A DNA stretch of 64,000 bases from Nostoc sp. B(2019) (GCF_010091925.1 NZ_WVID01000008.1:233398-297397); one strand, 5' to 3'. Positions 54,073 through 63,836 are shown, counted from the first letter of the stretch. The notes: generated by a model not told the origin, from the letters alone. Numbers and translations are program-made.

Positions 54073-55440
54073 ATGGCTATCGCCACCATTAATCCCGCCA
54101 CTGGGGAGACGCTCAAAACGTTTGAGCCACTTAACGATGCAGAAATTGCCGCTAAACTCGATTTGGCACTTCAGGCTTTTGAGGAGTATCGCCAAACTAG
54201 TTTTTCTAAGCGATCGCACGCTTTGCAAAAAGCTGCCGACATTCTAGAGCAAGAGAAAGCAGAATTTGCTAAAGTGATGACTCTGGAAATGGGCAAACCG
54301 TTCAAAGCCGCGATCGCAGAAGTAGAAAAATGCGCCGCCGTTTGCCGCTACTATGCCGAAAACGCACCGAGTTTTTTGGCTGATGTTGCTGTAAAAACCG
54401 ATGCCAGCCATAGCTTTGTTCGTTACCAACCATTGGGCGCAATTCTCGCGGTTATGCCGTGGAATTTCCCTTTTTGGCAAGTTTTCCGGTTTGCTGCACC
54501 TGCCTTAATGGCGGGAAACGTCGGCTTGCTCAAACATGCTTCCAATGTGCCGCAGTGCGCTTTGGCAATTGAAGATATTATCCAACGGGCAGGTTTTCCC
54601 AAGGGTACATTTCAAACTCTATTGATAGGTGCTGCTAAAGTTGCCGATTTAATGGCTGATGAACGGGTGAAAGCCGCTACCTTGACAGGAAGCGAACCCG
54701 CCGGCGCATCCCTCGCCGCTGCTGCGGGAAAACAAATCAAAAAAACTGTCCTGGAATTGGGAGGAAGTGATCCATTTATTGTGTTAGCAAGTGCTGATTT
54801 AGAGACAGCAGTTGTCACAGCTACTACAGCGCGGATGTTAAATAATGGGCAATCATGTATTGCAGCGAAACGATTTATTGTAGCAGAAGCGATCGCTGAC
54901 AAATTTGAAAAATTGCTTTTAGAAAAATTCGAGGCGCTGAAAATAGGCGATCCCATGCAACTAGATACTGATTTAGGCCCATTAGCAACCCCCGGTATCC
55001 TCCAGGATTTAAACCAACAAGTGCAAGCTGCTATTGATAGCGGTGGTAAAGTCCTCACAGGTGGACATCCTTTATCAGATCGTTCGGGGAACTTTTATCC
55101 ACCAACGATCATCAAAGATATCCCCCACGACAGTTCAATTGCCAAAGAAGAATTCTTTGGCCCGGTAGCATTGTTATTCCGGGTTCCAAATATCGATGCT
55201 GCCATTAAACTCGCTAATGATACACCCTTTGGTTTAGGTGCAAGTGCTTGGACAACAAATGAGCAAGAACGCGATCGCTTAGTTGAGGAAATTGAAGCAG
55301 GTGCGGTATTTATCAACGGTATGGTTAAATCCGATCCGCGATTGCCCTTTGGTGGTACTAAGCGTTCTGGGTATGGCAGAGAACTGAGTATCCAAGGTAT
55401 ACATGAGTTTGTCAACGTTAAAACTGTTTGGGTGAAGTGA
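54073..55440 (+). CDS. gabD: Succinate-semialdehyde dehydrogenase
   Basis: SSADH oxidises succinate semialdehyde to succinate with NAD(P). The 455-residue protein is an aldehyde dehydrogenase with PWNFPFWQVFRFAAPALMAGN, the catalytic glutamate E228 (VLELGGSDPFIV) and nucleophile C262 (NNGQSCIAAKRF), and EEFFGPVALLFRV. It lies 93 bp before the 2-oxoglutarate decarboxylase gene on the same strand. This pair is the established cyanobacterial bypass that closes the TCA cycle. A role in GABA catabolism is also possible. Confidence 0.92.
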   Translation: MAIATINPATGETLKTFEPLNDAEIAAKLDLALQAFEEYRQTSFSKRSHALQKAADILEQEKAEFAKVMTLEMGKPFKAAIAEVEKCAAVCRYYAENAPSFLADVAVKTDASHSFVRYQPLGAILAVMPWNFPFWQVFRFAAPALMAGNVGLLKHASNVPQCALAIEDIIQRAGFPKGTFQTLLIGAAKVADLMADERVKAATLTGSEPAGASLAAAAGKQIKKTVLELGGSDPFIVLASADLETAVVTATTARMLNNGQSCIAAKRFIVAEAIADKFEKLLLEKFEALKIGDPMQLDTDLGPLATPGILQDLNQQVQAAIDSGGKVLTGGHPLSDRSGNFYPPTIIKDIPHDSSIAKEEFFGPVALLFRVPNIDAAIKLANDTPFGLGASAWTTNEQERDRLVEEIEAGAVFINGMVKSDPRLPFGGTKRSGYGRELSIQGIHEFVNVKTVWVK

Positions 55441-55533
55441 TTGGGAATGGAACATGGGGAATAGGGAATGGGGAATAGATAAAAAACTCAATGCCCAATG
55501 CCCAATTTTGTTCATCGCTAGTGAGGAAATCAA

Positions 55534-57177
55534 ATGAATACGGCTGAACTGTTAGTGCAGTGTTTGGAAAATGAAGGGGTGCAATACGTTTTTGGACTCC
55601 CTGGCGAAGAAAACCTGCATGTTTTGGAAGCATTGAAACATTCTTCCATTCAATTTATTACTACCCGTCACGAACAGGGTGCAGCTTTTATGGCGGATGT
55701 CTACGGACGCCTGACAGGAAAAGCTGGTGTGTGCCTTTCTACGCTTGGGCCTGGGGCAACCAACTTGATGACTGGGGTAGCAGATGCAAACCTCGATGGT
55801 GCGCCTTTAGTGGCAATTACCGGTCAAGTGGGAACAGATAGAATGCACATCGAATCTCATCAATATTTGGATTTGGTGGCAATGTTTGCTCCTGTTACTA
55901 AGTGGAATAAGCAGATTGTGCGACCGAGTATTACACCAGAAGTTGTGCGGAAAGCCTTTAAGCGATCGCAAAGCGAAAAACCTGGTGCAGTTCACATCGA
56001 TTTACCAGAAAATATTGCTGCCATGCCTGTAGAAGGCAAACCTTTGCATAAGGATAATAGCGAAAAAACCTATGCTTCTTTTGCAAGTATTCGGGCAGCA
56101 GCAGCAGCAATTTCCCAGGCAGTTAATCCCTTAATCTTAGTGGGAAATGGAGCAATTCGCTCTCAGGCCAGCGATGCTGTAACGCAATTCGCTACCAGCA
56201 TGAATATTCCTGTTGCTAATACTTTCATGGGCAAAGGCGTAATTCCCTACACTCATCACTTAGCTTTGTGGTCAGTGGGATTACAGCAAAGAGATTTCAT
56301 TACTTGTGGTTTTGATAACACAGATTTAGTAATTGCTATTGGTTATGATTTGATAGAGTTTTCTCCAAAAAAATGGAATCCCGATGGTGAAATTCCAATT
56401 GTGCATATTGGGGTAAATCCAGCGGAAATTGATAGTAGTTATATTCCCCATGCAGAAGTAGTAGGAGATATTTCTGATTCCCTCTACGAAATCTTAAAAT
56501 TGGCAGATCGCCACGGAAAAGCTAATCCTTTTGCGATCAGCTTAAAAGAAAATATTCGTGCTGACTACGAAGAACACGCCTATGATGAAGGGTTTCCCAT
56601 CAAACCACAAAAGTTAATTTATGACTTGCGGCAAGTAATGGGCCCAGACGATATCGTCATCTCTGATGTTGGCGCACATAAAATGTGGATTGCCCGTCAT
56701 TATCACTGCCATAGTCCTAATACTTGCATTATTTCCAATGGCTTCGCGGCAATGGGTATTGCTATTCCAGGCGCTTTAGCAGCAAAGCTTGTTCATCCTA
56801 ACCGCAAAGTCGTAGCGGCCACTGGCGATGGCGGTTTTATGATGAATTGCCAGGAATTAGAAACTGCTTTGCGTGTCGGTACTCCTTTTGTTACCTTAAT
56901 TTTTAATGATGGTGGCTATGGGTTAATCGAGTGGAAGCAAGAAAATCAATTTGGTAAAGGAAACTCATCTTTTGTGCATTTTGGCAATCCCGATTTTGTC
57001 AAATTAGCCGAAAGCATGGGTTTAAAAGGCTACCGAGTTGAATCTGCTGATGATTTGATTCCCATACTCAAAGAAGCCCTCGCTCAAGATGTGCCTGCGG
57101 TGATAGATTGTCCCGTAGATTATCGGGAGAATCGCCGCTTTACCCAAAAAGCTGGCGAGTTGAATTGTGCAGTCTAA
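55534..57177 (+). CDS. 2-Oxoglutarate decarboxylase (acetolactate-synthase-like)
   Basis: This 547-residue ThDP enzyme resembles the acetolactate synthase large subunit. Its pairing with SSADH matches the characterised cyanobacterial 2-oxoglutarate decarboxylase, which yields succinate semialdehyde and CO2. It shows FGLPGEENLHVLEAL, the cofactor-activating Glu in TRHEQGAAFMADVYGR, STLGPGATNL and the ThDP motif GDGGFMMNCQELETA ending NDGGYG. No ilvN-type small subunit is adjacent, which fits. Activity as a plain acetolactate synthase cannot be excluded from sequence alone. Confidence 0.88.
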   Translation: MNTAELLVQCLENEGVQYVFGLPGEENLHVLEALKHSSIQFITTRHEQGAAFMADVYGRLTGKAGVCLSTLGPGATNLMTGVADANLDGAPLVAITGQVGTDRMHIESHQYLDLVAMFAPVTKWNKQIVRPSITPEVVRKAFKRSQSEKPGAVHIDLPENIAAMPVEGKPLHKDNSEKTYASFASIRAAAAAISQAVNPLILVGNGAIRSQASDAVTQFATSMNIPVANTFMGKGVIPYTHHLALWSVGLQQRDFITCGFDNTDLVIAIGYDLIEFSPKKWNPDGEIPIVHIGVNPAEIDSSYIPHAEVVGDISDSLYEILKLADRHGKANPFAISLKENIRADYEEHAYDEGFPIKPQKLIYDLRQVMGPDDIVISDVGAHKMWIARHYHCHSPNTCIISNGFAAMGIAIPGALAAKLVHPNRKVVAATGDGGFMMNCQELETALRVGTPFVTLIFNDGGYGLIEWKQENQFGKGNSSFVHFGNPDFVKLAESMGLKGYRVESADDLIPILKEALAQDVPAVIDCPVDYRENRRFTQKAGELNCAV

Positions 57178-57201
57178 GCAGTACTGAGTTAGGAATTAGA
57201 G

Positions 57202-57339
57202 CATCGATTCAGTAATCGCAAAAATCTGATTTCTTTTCGGTAAAACGACCAATTATCGTTGACTGTAGAGACGTTGCAATGCAACGTCTCTACGAAATAA
57301 TCGGTTTTTCTCGCCCCTATCTTGAATACTGAATCGGTG
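57202..57339 (+). mobile_element. 138-bp MITE, copy B
   Basis: The ends CATCGATTCAGTAATC and GAATACTGAATCGGTG are inverted repeats. The core palindrome at 57265-57293 is identical to that at 32161-32189. It is the inverted counterpart of the element at 32115-32253, with only scattered differences. Confidence 0.8.
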
Positions 57340-57397
57340 TTTTAGGAGTATTTATTCCTAGCTGTTTGGTGGCTTGGAGGCGATCGCAGCATTCACG

Positions 57398-58141
57398 ATG
57401 GTGAACTTTGCCGAAATAAGTGCGTCAATGGTTGTTGTTAGCTACAGAGAGCGAATAGGAAGGAGTCAAACTCTGAAAGGCTTTAAATTCAAAGGCGTCG
57501 AAAAACTTATTGGCCCAATAGCCGCGCTTCTCGGCTTGGTGTGTTTATTGCAGTGGTATATTTATGGTGAACTGCGATCGCCTTCCGATCCTGTCTTTGA
57601 AGTCAAACAGCCACCTTTGGTTATGAAAGGGGGCGACCCTTATATCCGCGCTTTAATGCGAACCATCTCAGCAAGTGAGGCCAATAGCAGCCGTCCCTAT
57701 TCGCTGTTGTATGGTGGACAACAAATTAACGACCTCAGCCGACATCCTGAGATATGCGTCACAATTGTCACAGGCCCTAACACGGGTAATTGTTCCACTG
57801 CTGCTGGTAGATATCAAATCATCAACACTACCTGGTATCACATAGCTCCCCGTTATCACCCAAACCCAATGCAATTAATGTTTTGGGCTACTTATAGTTT
57901 TCAACCAGAGTATCAAGATAGAGTGGTTTACCGTTGGTTAAGTGATTCGCAAGTTTGGGGAACTGATATTTCTCAACTACTGCGTCAGGGAAAGTTAAAT
58001 GATGTTTTGCGGCGACTATCTCCCACTTGGACAAGTTTAGGATATGGCATTGAAACTAATTCCATTAGTAGCTCTTTGCCAAAGGTTTACCAGAAAATGC
58101 TGCAAGAGGAATTAAACGCAGCTAAGCAACCAGCATCATAG
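57398..58141 (+). CDS. Membrane-anchored lysozyme-like glycoside hydrolase (GH104/GH24 type)
   Basis: This protein of about 247 residues has an N-terminal membrane helix (LIGPIAALLGLVCLLQWYIY). A lambda-endolysin-like domain follows: DPYIRALMRTISASEANSSR with the likely catalytic Glu, YSLLYGGQQINDLSRHPEIC, AAGRYQIINTTWYHIAPRYH and VWGTDISQLLRQG. It probably cleaves or remodels peptidoglycan on the periplasmic side. I chose ATG 57398; TTG 57374 is an upstream alternative. Not a phage gene by context. Confidence 0.85.
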   Translation: MVNFAEISASMVVVSYRERIGRSQTLKGFKFKGVEKLIGPIAALLGLVCLLQWYIYGELRSPSDPVFEVKQPPLVMKGGDPYIRALMRTISASEANSSRPYSLLYGGQQINDLSRHPEICVTIVTGPNTGNCSTAAGRYQIINTTWYHIAPRYHPNPMQLMFWATYSFQPEYQDRVVYRWLSDSQVWGTDISQLLRQGKLNDVLRRLSPTWTSLGYGIETNSISSSLPKVYQKMLQEELNAAKQPAS

Positions 58142-58331
58142 AAGTTAACCCCATCTCCAACCTGACTTTTCCCGTTAAGCCTTGAAAAGCTTGCTTACAA
58201 AGGATTTCGGCGGAAGAGGTGACAAAGAGGCTATAAAGCAGACTGTATAAGACGCATAGCACGTAACCCCTAATGAAAATAGGGTAGTTTACTGGGCTTT
58301 AAACGCGTGAATAACAAAATTCCAATATATT

Positions 58332-58799
58332 TCACCGCAAAACTCGCATTGTTAAAGGATAACGATAATGCTCACCCTTGTAAGCTTTGATGGCGGCGAA
58401 AGTCACTAGAAATGATTGTAGCAGCATTACTAATAATATTAATGACATGAACATAATTAATAATCCATCTAAAGTGGTCTTTACTTCATTGACAGTGCTA
58501 TTGCTAGTTACTGCAATTCCACAACTAGTTACCACCAGAATTAAGGATAAAATTATTACTATTAATGTATAAAAAGTTAGCGAAATTTGAAAATTCAAAG
58601 ATTCTTTACCTTGTAAATCAATCCAAGGATATTGGACTTTTTTGAAACGCCAAATTAACAGTGGTGCTAAAAGATTCAGAGGTAAATATAAAGGGATGCC
58701 GATAAATACTAAAAAGAACAATAATAGCCATGCTAACAAAGCCGAGATATGACACAACATCGCCCATATACGCATTTGTTGTTTAGGTTTTTCTCTCAT
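58332..58799 (-). CDS. DUF4870 membrane protein
   Basis: This 155-residue protein matches DUF4870 (Tic20-related): MRIWAMLCHISALLAWLLLF, LNLLAPLLIWRFKKVQYPWI, DLQGKESLNFQISLTFYTLI and a last helix before AIKAYKGEHYRYPLTMRVLR. It has about four membrane helices. The function is unknown. It lies 52 bp upstream of the DUF1822 gene start, on the same strand but after it in transcription order. Confidence 0.88.
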   Translation of the reverse strand: MREKPKQQMRIWAMLCHISALLAWLLLFFLVFIGIPLYLPLNLLAPLLIWRFKKVQYPWIDLQGKESLNFQISLTFYTLIVIILSLILVVTSCGIAVTSNSTVNEVKTTLDGLLIMFMSLILLVMLLQSFLVTFAAIKAYKGEHYRYPLTMRVLR

Positions 58800-58851
58800 G
58801 GCTTTTTATTTTTAAATGGATGTATGGGATAATTACCCATTCTAACTATAT

Positions 58852-60021
58852 TTAAAACTTGAGTATTTCTCGGTCATAGTTCTCAGGAAGGGGTTCTATT
58901 TCCCAAACTATGCCTTCTCCTGGTTCTAGAGAAACTTCTACATAGAGTTGTTCTACAGCAGTTATGGCTATGTCTTCATTGTTGGGAAAGGACTGTAAAT
59001 CTTCGGTGAGTAGTCTGAGTTTAAAACCCCCAGGAATGGCTGCACCAACAGCGATGTTACGCAACTCAAAGCGCCAAATAGTTGCTTCTGGTTCACCTTG
59101 TGGTGTAATTAGTTCATATATTTGACCTGCGATCGCCAACTGACGAGAGAGGACTTGTTGTGGTTGGGTTTCTTCAATACCCCGCGCCCTAGCACTCAGT
59201 TCTAGATGCAATTCTCCCCAACCGACAGTTTCAGCAACTTGGGAAACGCCGCTTTGTAACCATTGGAGAACTGACCACTGTTCTGGTAATCCCAAGCGTC
59301 GTTGATATAAGTTTTGTCGCCAGCCGCCATGTTCAATTAACGCCCCCCACAATTGAAAAGGGATAGCCAGCCTAGGTGTAAGTATTTCTGGATTTCCTAG
59401 ACGGTCAATCAGGTTTTGTGCCTGTTGTTGTGGTATTGTAGGCAACTGTTGAATAGTTCTACGTGTGAGTTCTTCTGGACAAAGTTCTCGTGCCACAGCT
59501 AAAACGCTGATATCCTTAATGATGTCGGTAGCATCAAGGGAATAAGTGCGATCGCCGACATCGTAATTGCCCTTAGCTTTGAGTTGTTCATGGGTGCAGT
59601 AACCCCAAACCTTAACATAACCTTCATCTGGTTCTACTTGCACAGCTAAGTAATAATCACCAGCCCAACTAGGAATATCTACCCATTCTTGGGGTACTCG
59701 CAATTCACTTAAATCAATTGTTTCACTAGGAACTAATATAAATCGACTCGCGCCTGATGTGAGTGCAATTCCATTCACTAGCTCCCAAAAACTGGATAAA
59801 ACAGTCGGATTAGGCCATACCTTGGCTTGTGGTGTCAAGTCCTCTTGTAACCAAGGTAAGACAGCACTTAGGCAAAGTTCATTAATATAAGCTTGATAGC
59901 GAGAAGCCAGATTAGAAAAAGACTGTGTTTGAGGATTCGCCCGATTTTGGGTGGCGGTTGGGATTTCTAAAATCAGGTCTGTTGGATTAGCAAAAATAAA
60001 TACGCTGGTGTCAGCAGTCAT
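58852..60021 (-). CDS. DUF1822 family protein
   Basis: This 389-residue protein is of the cyanobacteria-restricted DUF1822 family: LPWLQEDLTPQAKVWPNPTV, LVPSETIDLSELRVPQEWVD, IPSWAGDYYLAVQVEPDEGY and VKVWGYCTHEQLKAKGNYD. It ends PLPENYDREILKF. DUF1822 genes regularly follow a sigma-70-like gene, as here (116 bp gap). A role as partner or regulator of that sigma factor is inference. It is soluble with no signal. Confidence 0.88.
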   Translation of the reverse strand: MTADTSVFIFANPTDLILEIPTATQNRANPQTQSFSNLASRYQAYINELCLSAVLPWLQEDLTPQAKVWPNPTVLSSFWELVNGIALTSGASRFILVPSETIDLSELRVPQEWVDIPSWAGDYYLAVQVEPDEGYVKVWGYCTHEQLKAKGNYDVGDRTYSLDATDIIKDISVLAVARELCPEELTRRTIQQLPTIPQQQAQNLIDRLGNPEILTPRLAIPFQLWGALIEHGGWRQNLYQRRLGLPEQWSVLQWLQSGVSQVAETVGWGELHLELSARARGIEETQPQQVLSRQLAIAGQIYELITPQGEPEATIWRFELRNIAVGAAIPGGFKLRLLTEDLQSFPNNEDIAITAVEQLYVEVSLEPGEGIVWEIEPLPENYDREILKF

Positions 60022-60136
60022 GGCGGTTAATTTGGGAAACTTTTAGGGATCGGGTGTCAGGGATTAATGATTGGGTATAAGCAATTAAGAATATTATGTA
60101 TAAATAAAATCATCCTTATTTTCTGTTCATCATTCC

Positions 60137-61303
60137 CTATTTGTTGTAATAATTTATTAGCCATTCCTCCATTACTATACATATACTTTTGAGTAGATCT
60201 GAAGTAACAGAAATATGCAAATTATCTCTACTCCAGTTAGCTAAGGACTGCAACGAAGCCTCTTGGGCTTTCTTCAGTCGCCGCGAGACAGTATATTGTT
60301 GCATTTGTAGTTTTTTAGCAATTTTGTCCTGAGTCAGTTCTTGGCCATAATATAGTTGTAAAATTTCTTGTAATTGCGGTTCTAGTTGGGCGATCGCTGT
60401 GACTAAAATTTTGTTAATCTCAGTTTGTTGAGAGATTCTAGTTTGTTCTTCTTCTTGAGTAAGAATTTCGTTGATTAAAGATTTTTGTTGTGTTCCTGTA
60501 AGATTATCTAGCCATTCCCATGCATCGTCTCCACCTTTGGGCGTATTGAGAGATTCTGGAGTGGGATAACGATAGCTACGTACGGCTTTAGCACAAGTTA
60601 GTAGCCACTTTTCCAGAGTTTGCGGATTTATTTGCTGACTACTTTGTGAAGTATAAGCTTTGGCGATCGCCTCCCAAATTTCATCATCTGGTCGAGAAAG
60701 CTGGCGAGAACTACCGGCTTTTGTTGGGACATATAGGGTTTTGAAACAGTTCCAAGCGAGGACGGAAGCATTAATATCTTCTGGCAATAAGCCGGAATTT
60801 TGTAAAGACTCTACCAAAAGCTTTTTAGTGATTTTCCGTAACAGTCCCCAATCTGTGCAGATATCCACTTCGCGGTTTTGGCGCAAAGTTTCGCGGATAG
60901 CGCTGCTAAAAATGGCGTTAGCGTAATTTTTCAGGGTAAAACCTTGATTGGAGTTAAAACCTTTGAGGACTTTATCAACTTGGGCGATCGCAATCTGAAA
61001 ACAATCTGATAGCTTGTACTGGGTACTTGCAAAATTAGCAACTGTTTTTAGGGATACCTAATAACAAGATTCCTGTAAGTAAGCCGTGAGATGTTGCTTA
61101 GCTAAGAACTTAGTTTCAGCAACCTGCCATAATTTGTACCAATACAGCGCCCAAAAGTATTCAGAAGTTTCTTGTGGCGTATGGGTTACACAACTTTGGA
61201 TACTGCGACGCAAGTTTGATTCCGTCGCCCAACCACTGAAGCGATCAGCTGCAAATTGCACAAAAGTTGAAAATATTTCAATGATACTTTGCCGAGGGTG
61301 CAT
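60137..61303 (-). pseudogene. Sigma-70-family factor with one in-frame amber codon
   Basis: A 388-codon frame starts MHPRQSIIEIFSTFVQFAAD and is homologous throughout to cyanobacterial sigma factors found with DUF1822. A single TAG at 61058-61060 interrupts it after YLQESCY, where homologues have Trp (TGG). Downstream in the same frame come FASTQYKLSDCFQIAIAQVD, NYANAIFSSAIRETLRQ and a C-terminal region-4 helix-turn-helix (LTQDKIAKKLQMQQYTVSRR). No frameshift is present. It may be a recent pseudogene, a readthrough gene or a sequencing error; a shorter protein from TTG 60886 is also possible. Confidence 0.8.
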
Positions 61304-61367
61304 AAAAAATTAACAGCTTACCTATAAAAGCAGTGAAGGCGTTCACAGCGCCGGCATAAACTTTAAA

Positions 61368-61664
61368 TTATTTTATAAGCCTATATTCTTCTACATGGCC
61401 CTGATAAACAAACCAGGTTGATATTGGTTTACCACCTTCCCTAGGCTGAAGTTCTTTTTTGAAAGTAACTTTCCAGTGATCACCAGCATAAAAATTCGGA
61501 CTTTTAGGATCACTTGAACCACGATCAACAGCCGAGACAAAAAATAACTCACCTGCTTTGGCTACATACGTTGGATCAGATTTTAATAGCTTGTCTACTT
61601 GTTGAGGTTTTGTCTTGAAAGTAGTATCGCCAACATTTTCCTTTATCCTTAAAATACTTGACAT
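61368..61664 (-). CDS. Hypothetical small protein
   Basis: This 98-residue protein reads MSSILRIKENVGDTTFKTKP, then AKAGELFFVSAVDRGSSDPK, NFYAGDHWKVTFKKELQP and ISTWFVYQGHVEEYRL. The second half resembles the small beta-strand domains of cyanobacterial peptidoglycan-active proteins (a HWKVTF...WFVYQGHV pattern), but there is no catalytic domain. Cytoplasmic by sequence. I cannot assign a function. Confidence 0.6.
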   Translation of the reverse strand: MSSILRIKENVGDTTFKTKPQQVDKLLKSDPTYVAKAGELFFVSAVDRGSSDPKSPNFYAGDHWKVTFKKELQPREGGKPISTWFVYQGHVEEYRLIK

Positions 61665-61940
61665 TGATGTATCTCCTGTAGTGTAATTTTTAATCCTTAA
61701 AACTTAAATTATCGTTTTTCAAAATTTTGTATCAGTAGTACAAGCTAAATCTATCACATACTTAGTAAATTAACGGCGATATGTAATACAATTTTAATCT
61801 ACGTAACTAGCAGCCACATAAGCACTTATCAAATTTTGTTTATTATCAATTAAAATGTTTAAACATAGTAATGAGTATAGTAAGAATAATCAGGACAAAA
61901 AGTGTGATCGCTGTCTATCTTTATCTAGTAAAATAACGTG

Positions 61941-62837
61941 CTAGCATTTGTTTTTATTTTTTATTTGATACAATCCTTGAGCCATTTCTATCAGTTGTGT
62001 AGTCGATTTTTGGCGGTTAACCATTAAACGAGGAATTTTATAGTAGTTTTTCAAGCAACCATAATTTAGTATTTGGTTATTATATAAATAACTAGATAAA
62101 TAATATTTAGATACATAATCTTTTACTTTTTTATTATAAGCTCCATAAGGATAAGCGAAATGTGATGCTACTTTTTGTTCTATGTCTAAATCTTGTGTAC
62201 ATTTTCTCAATTCAGTCCTGGCTTGCAAAAGTTCATTAACTAACTGGTGACGAGGGAGGTTGGTTAGATTTTTATGATTCATCCCATGAGATTGAATATC
62301 ATAAAACCCTTTTTTAAATCCCTCTCTTAACTCCTGGCATCCCAAATGAGTTGAATCAGCATTCTTTTGACTAGCCAAAGTTCCTGGATTTATAAATAAA
62401 ACAATTTTTGCTTTTTTCCCATATTTTTTTTCAAGTTTATACAAAATGGGTAGTAAATTTGTGTGTACTGTTTTATAACCATCATCAAATGAAATCATAA
62501 TAGGTTTTCTATTCCGATGCTCAGCAGAAATTTCTTGAGATTTATTTAAGAAAAAATTATATAAGTCTTCAGTACTTAAAAACCAATAATCATGAATAAT
62601 TAAATACTCTATAAGTTTCTCTAAATCTTCTCGTGGATAGTTCATCTCTCCTTGATACAAGCGCCGAGTAGAAGTTTTAGTATCGATGATTCCATGAAAT
62701 CCCAAGATAGGAATTATAGGTTCAGTATTTCCAATATTGAGAATAGTAAAAAACATAATAAAGACCATAACCAAACTGAGAGGAAAGGTTTTAGGTTTTT
62801 GAGCGTTAAAGAAGCTGTTGTCATTGTTGTTAGTCAT
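61941..62837 (-). CDS. Polysaccharide deacetylase (NodB-like, CE4)
   Basis: This 298-residue protein has an N-terminal membrane helix (LVMVFIMFFTILNI). A NodB-type deacetylase domain follows: the metal/catalytic Asp pair in MISFDDGYKTVHTNLLPIL, the HxxxH-type ligands in QSHGMNH, and FAYPYGAYNKKV. GFHGII is also typical. It probably acts on envelope or extracellular polysaccharide such as peptidoglycan or PNAG-like glycans. It is AT-rich and single in its transcript. Confidence 0.85.
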   Translation of the reverse strand: MTNNNDNSFFNAQKPKTFPLSLVMVFIMFFTILNIGNTEPIIPILGFHGIIDTKTSTRRLYQGEMNYPREDLEKLIEYLIIHDYWFLSTEDLYNFFLNKSQEISAEHRNRKPIMISFDDGYKTVHTNLLPILYKLEKKYGKKAKIVLFINPGTLASQKNADSTHLGCQELREGFKKGFYDIQSHGMNHKNLTNLPRHQLVNELLQARTELRKCTQDLDIEQKVASHFAYPYGAYNKKVKDYVSKYYLSSYLYNNQILNYGCLKNYYKIPRLMVNRQKSTTQLIEMAQGLYQIKNKNKC

Positions 62838-62989
62838 TTTACTAGCAGTGCTTCCGTCTTTATACCTACAGGTTTGTTCACCTGTAAATCGGAAACAGTC
62901 TATTCTTAATACTTAAACATGTCAATACTACATTTATGCAATGGCATTGAATGCATTTGATGTTCAGATTAATCCTATAAGTGAAGCCG

Positions 62990-63568
62990 TACAAATAAAT
63001 GTTCCAAATCAGTTGCAACACTATAGACTTATGGCTGAAGCGGCGGGCTGAGAGTGAAGATTTCCAAGCCAAGCCGCAGTCTAGCCCTAGTAACGGATAC
63101 TCTCATCACCAACTGGCTACTCCTTTGTTGGGGAGCGCTTCTACGACCTCAAATCAGGTCGGCGGCAGGGTCGTATTAATATGACCGCGCTTGTATCGAG
63201 ATAGGCAACTGATTGCGCCATTTACGGTTGAGGGGGCGTGTAACCGAACCGTACAGTGTTTGAAACCTGGCTAGAAACTTGCTTGATTCCGGATGAGTGG
63301 GTGATTGTAGATAATGCGACGTTTCATTATGGCGGTCGGATTGCCCAATTAATTGAAGCCGCCAGGTGTCAGCTAGTTTACCTACCGCCCTACTCGCCAG
63401 ACCCAATCGGATTGAAAAGTGCTGGGCGACTTTGAAAAGCAGGATTCGCAATCTGTTACTCAAATCAGAGAATTTACGCGATGCTATGGAAACCGTTCTC
63501 AAGCAATTTATTCTTTTATTCAGAATAACCGGAAAGTGACAGAAGAAGGATACTTGCGTTTTATCTGA
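62990..63568 (+). pseudogene. IS630-family transposase, broken
   Basis: An N-terminal HTH piece reads SCNTIDLWLKRRAESEDFQA. The DDE domain follows in shifted frames: APFTVEGACNRT, FETWLETCLIPDEWVIVDNA TFHYGG, VYLPPYSPDP, then NRIEKCWATLKSRIRNLL after a frameshift and finally IQNNRKVTEEGYLRFI after another. At least three shifts separate conserved pieces, so it is inactive. It sits beside the rRNA terminator. Confidence 0.85.
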
Positions 63569-63591
63569 GTAAAAGCTTAACTACATACAAA

Positions 63592-63627
63592 ATACCCAGA
63601 ACATATTAACTACTATGTTCTGGGTAT
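63592..63627 (-). terminator. rRNA operon terminator
   Basis: ATACCCAGAACATA pairs exactly with TATGTTCTGGGTAT. On the minus strand a TTTTG stretch follows. It lies 22 bp past the 5S rRNA 3' end. Confidence 0.9.
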
Positions 63628-63648
63628 TTGATTTAGTTGAATTAAGAA

Positions 63649-63767
63649 TCCTGGCATCGAGCTATTTTTGCGTAGGGCAACCCCTAAACTATCGTGGCCG
63701 CAGCAGCGTTTCACCTCTGAGTTCGGGAAGGAATCAGCGTGGTTCCACCGCGCAATAGACACCAGGA
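63649..63767 (-). rRNA. rrf: 5S ribosomal RNA
   Basis: The minus strand reads TCCTGGTGTCTATTGCGCGG, through CCGAACTCAGAGGTGAAACG, to GATGCCAGGA, a complete cyanobacterial 5S rRNA of 119 bases. The ends TCCTGG(T/C) and their complement pair. It lies downstream of 23S in the normal order. Confidence 0.97.
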
Positions 63768-63836
63768 AAACCTGTTGGGTAAACAAAACCCTGAAGACTG
63801 CAAAGTAACGCGAATTTAACAACCAGAAATGATGAT

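Noticed and set aside
57398..58141. Prophage lysis gene
   Set aside because: The lysozyme-like protein has a membrane anchor and no phage genes nearby; such proteins are common cyanobacterial envelope enzymes.
63176..63502. Minus-strand frame across the IS630 remnant
   Set aside because: The opposite strand carries recognisable DDE transposase sequence.
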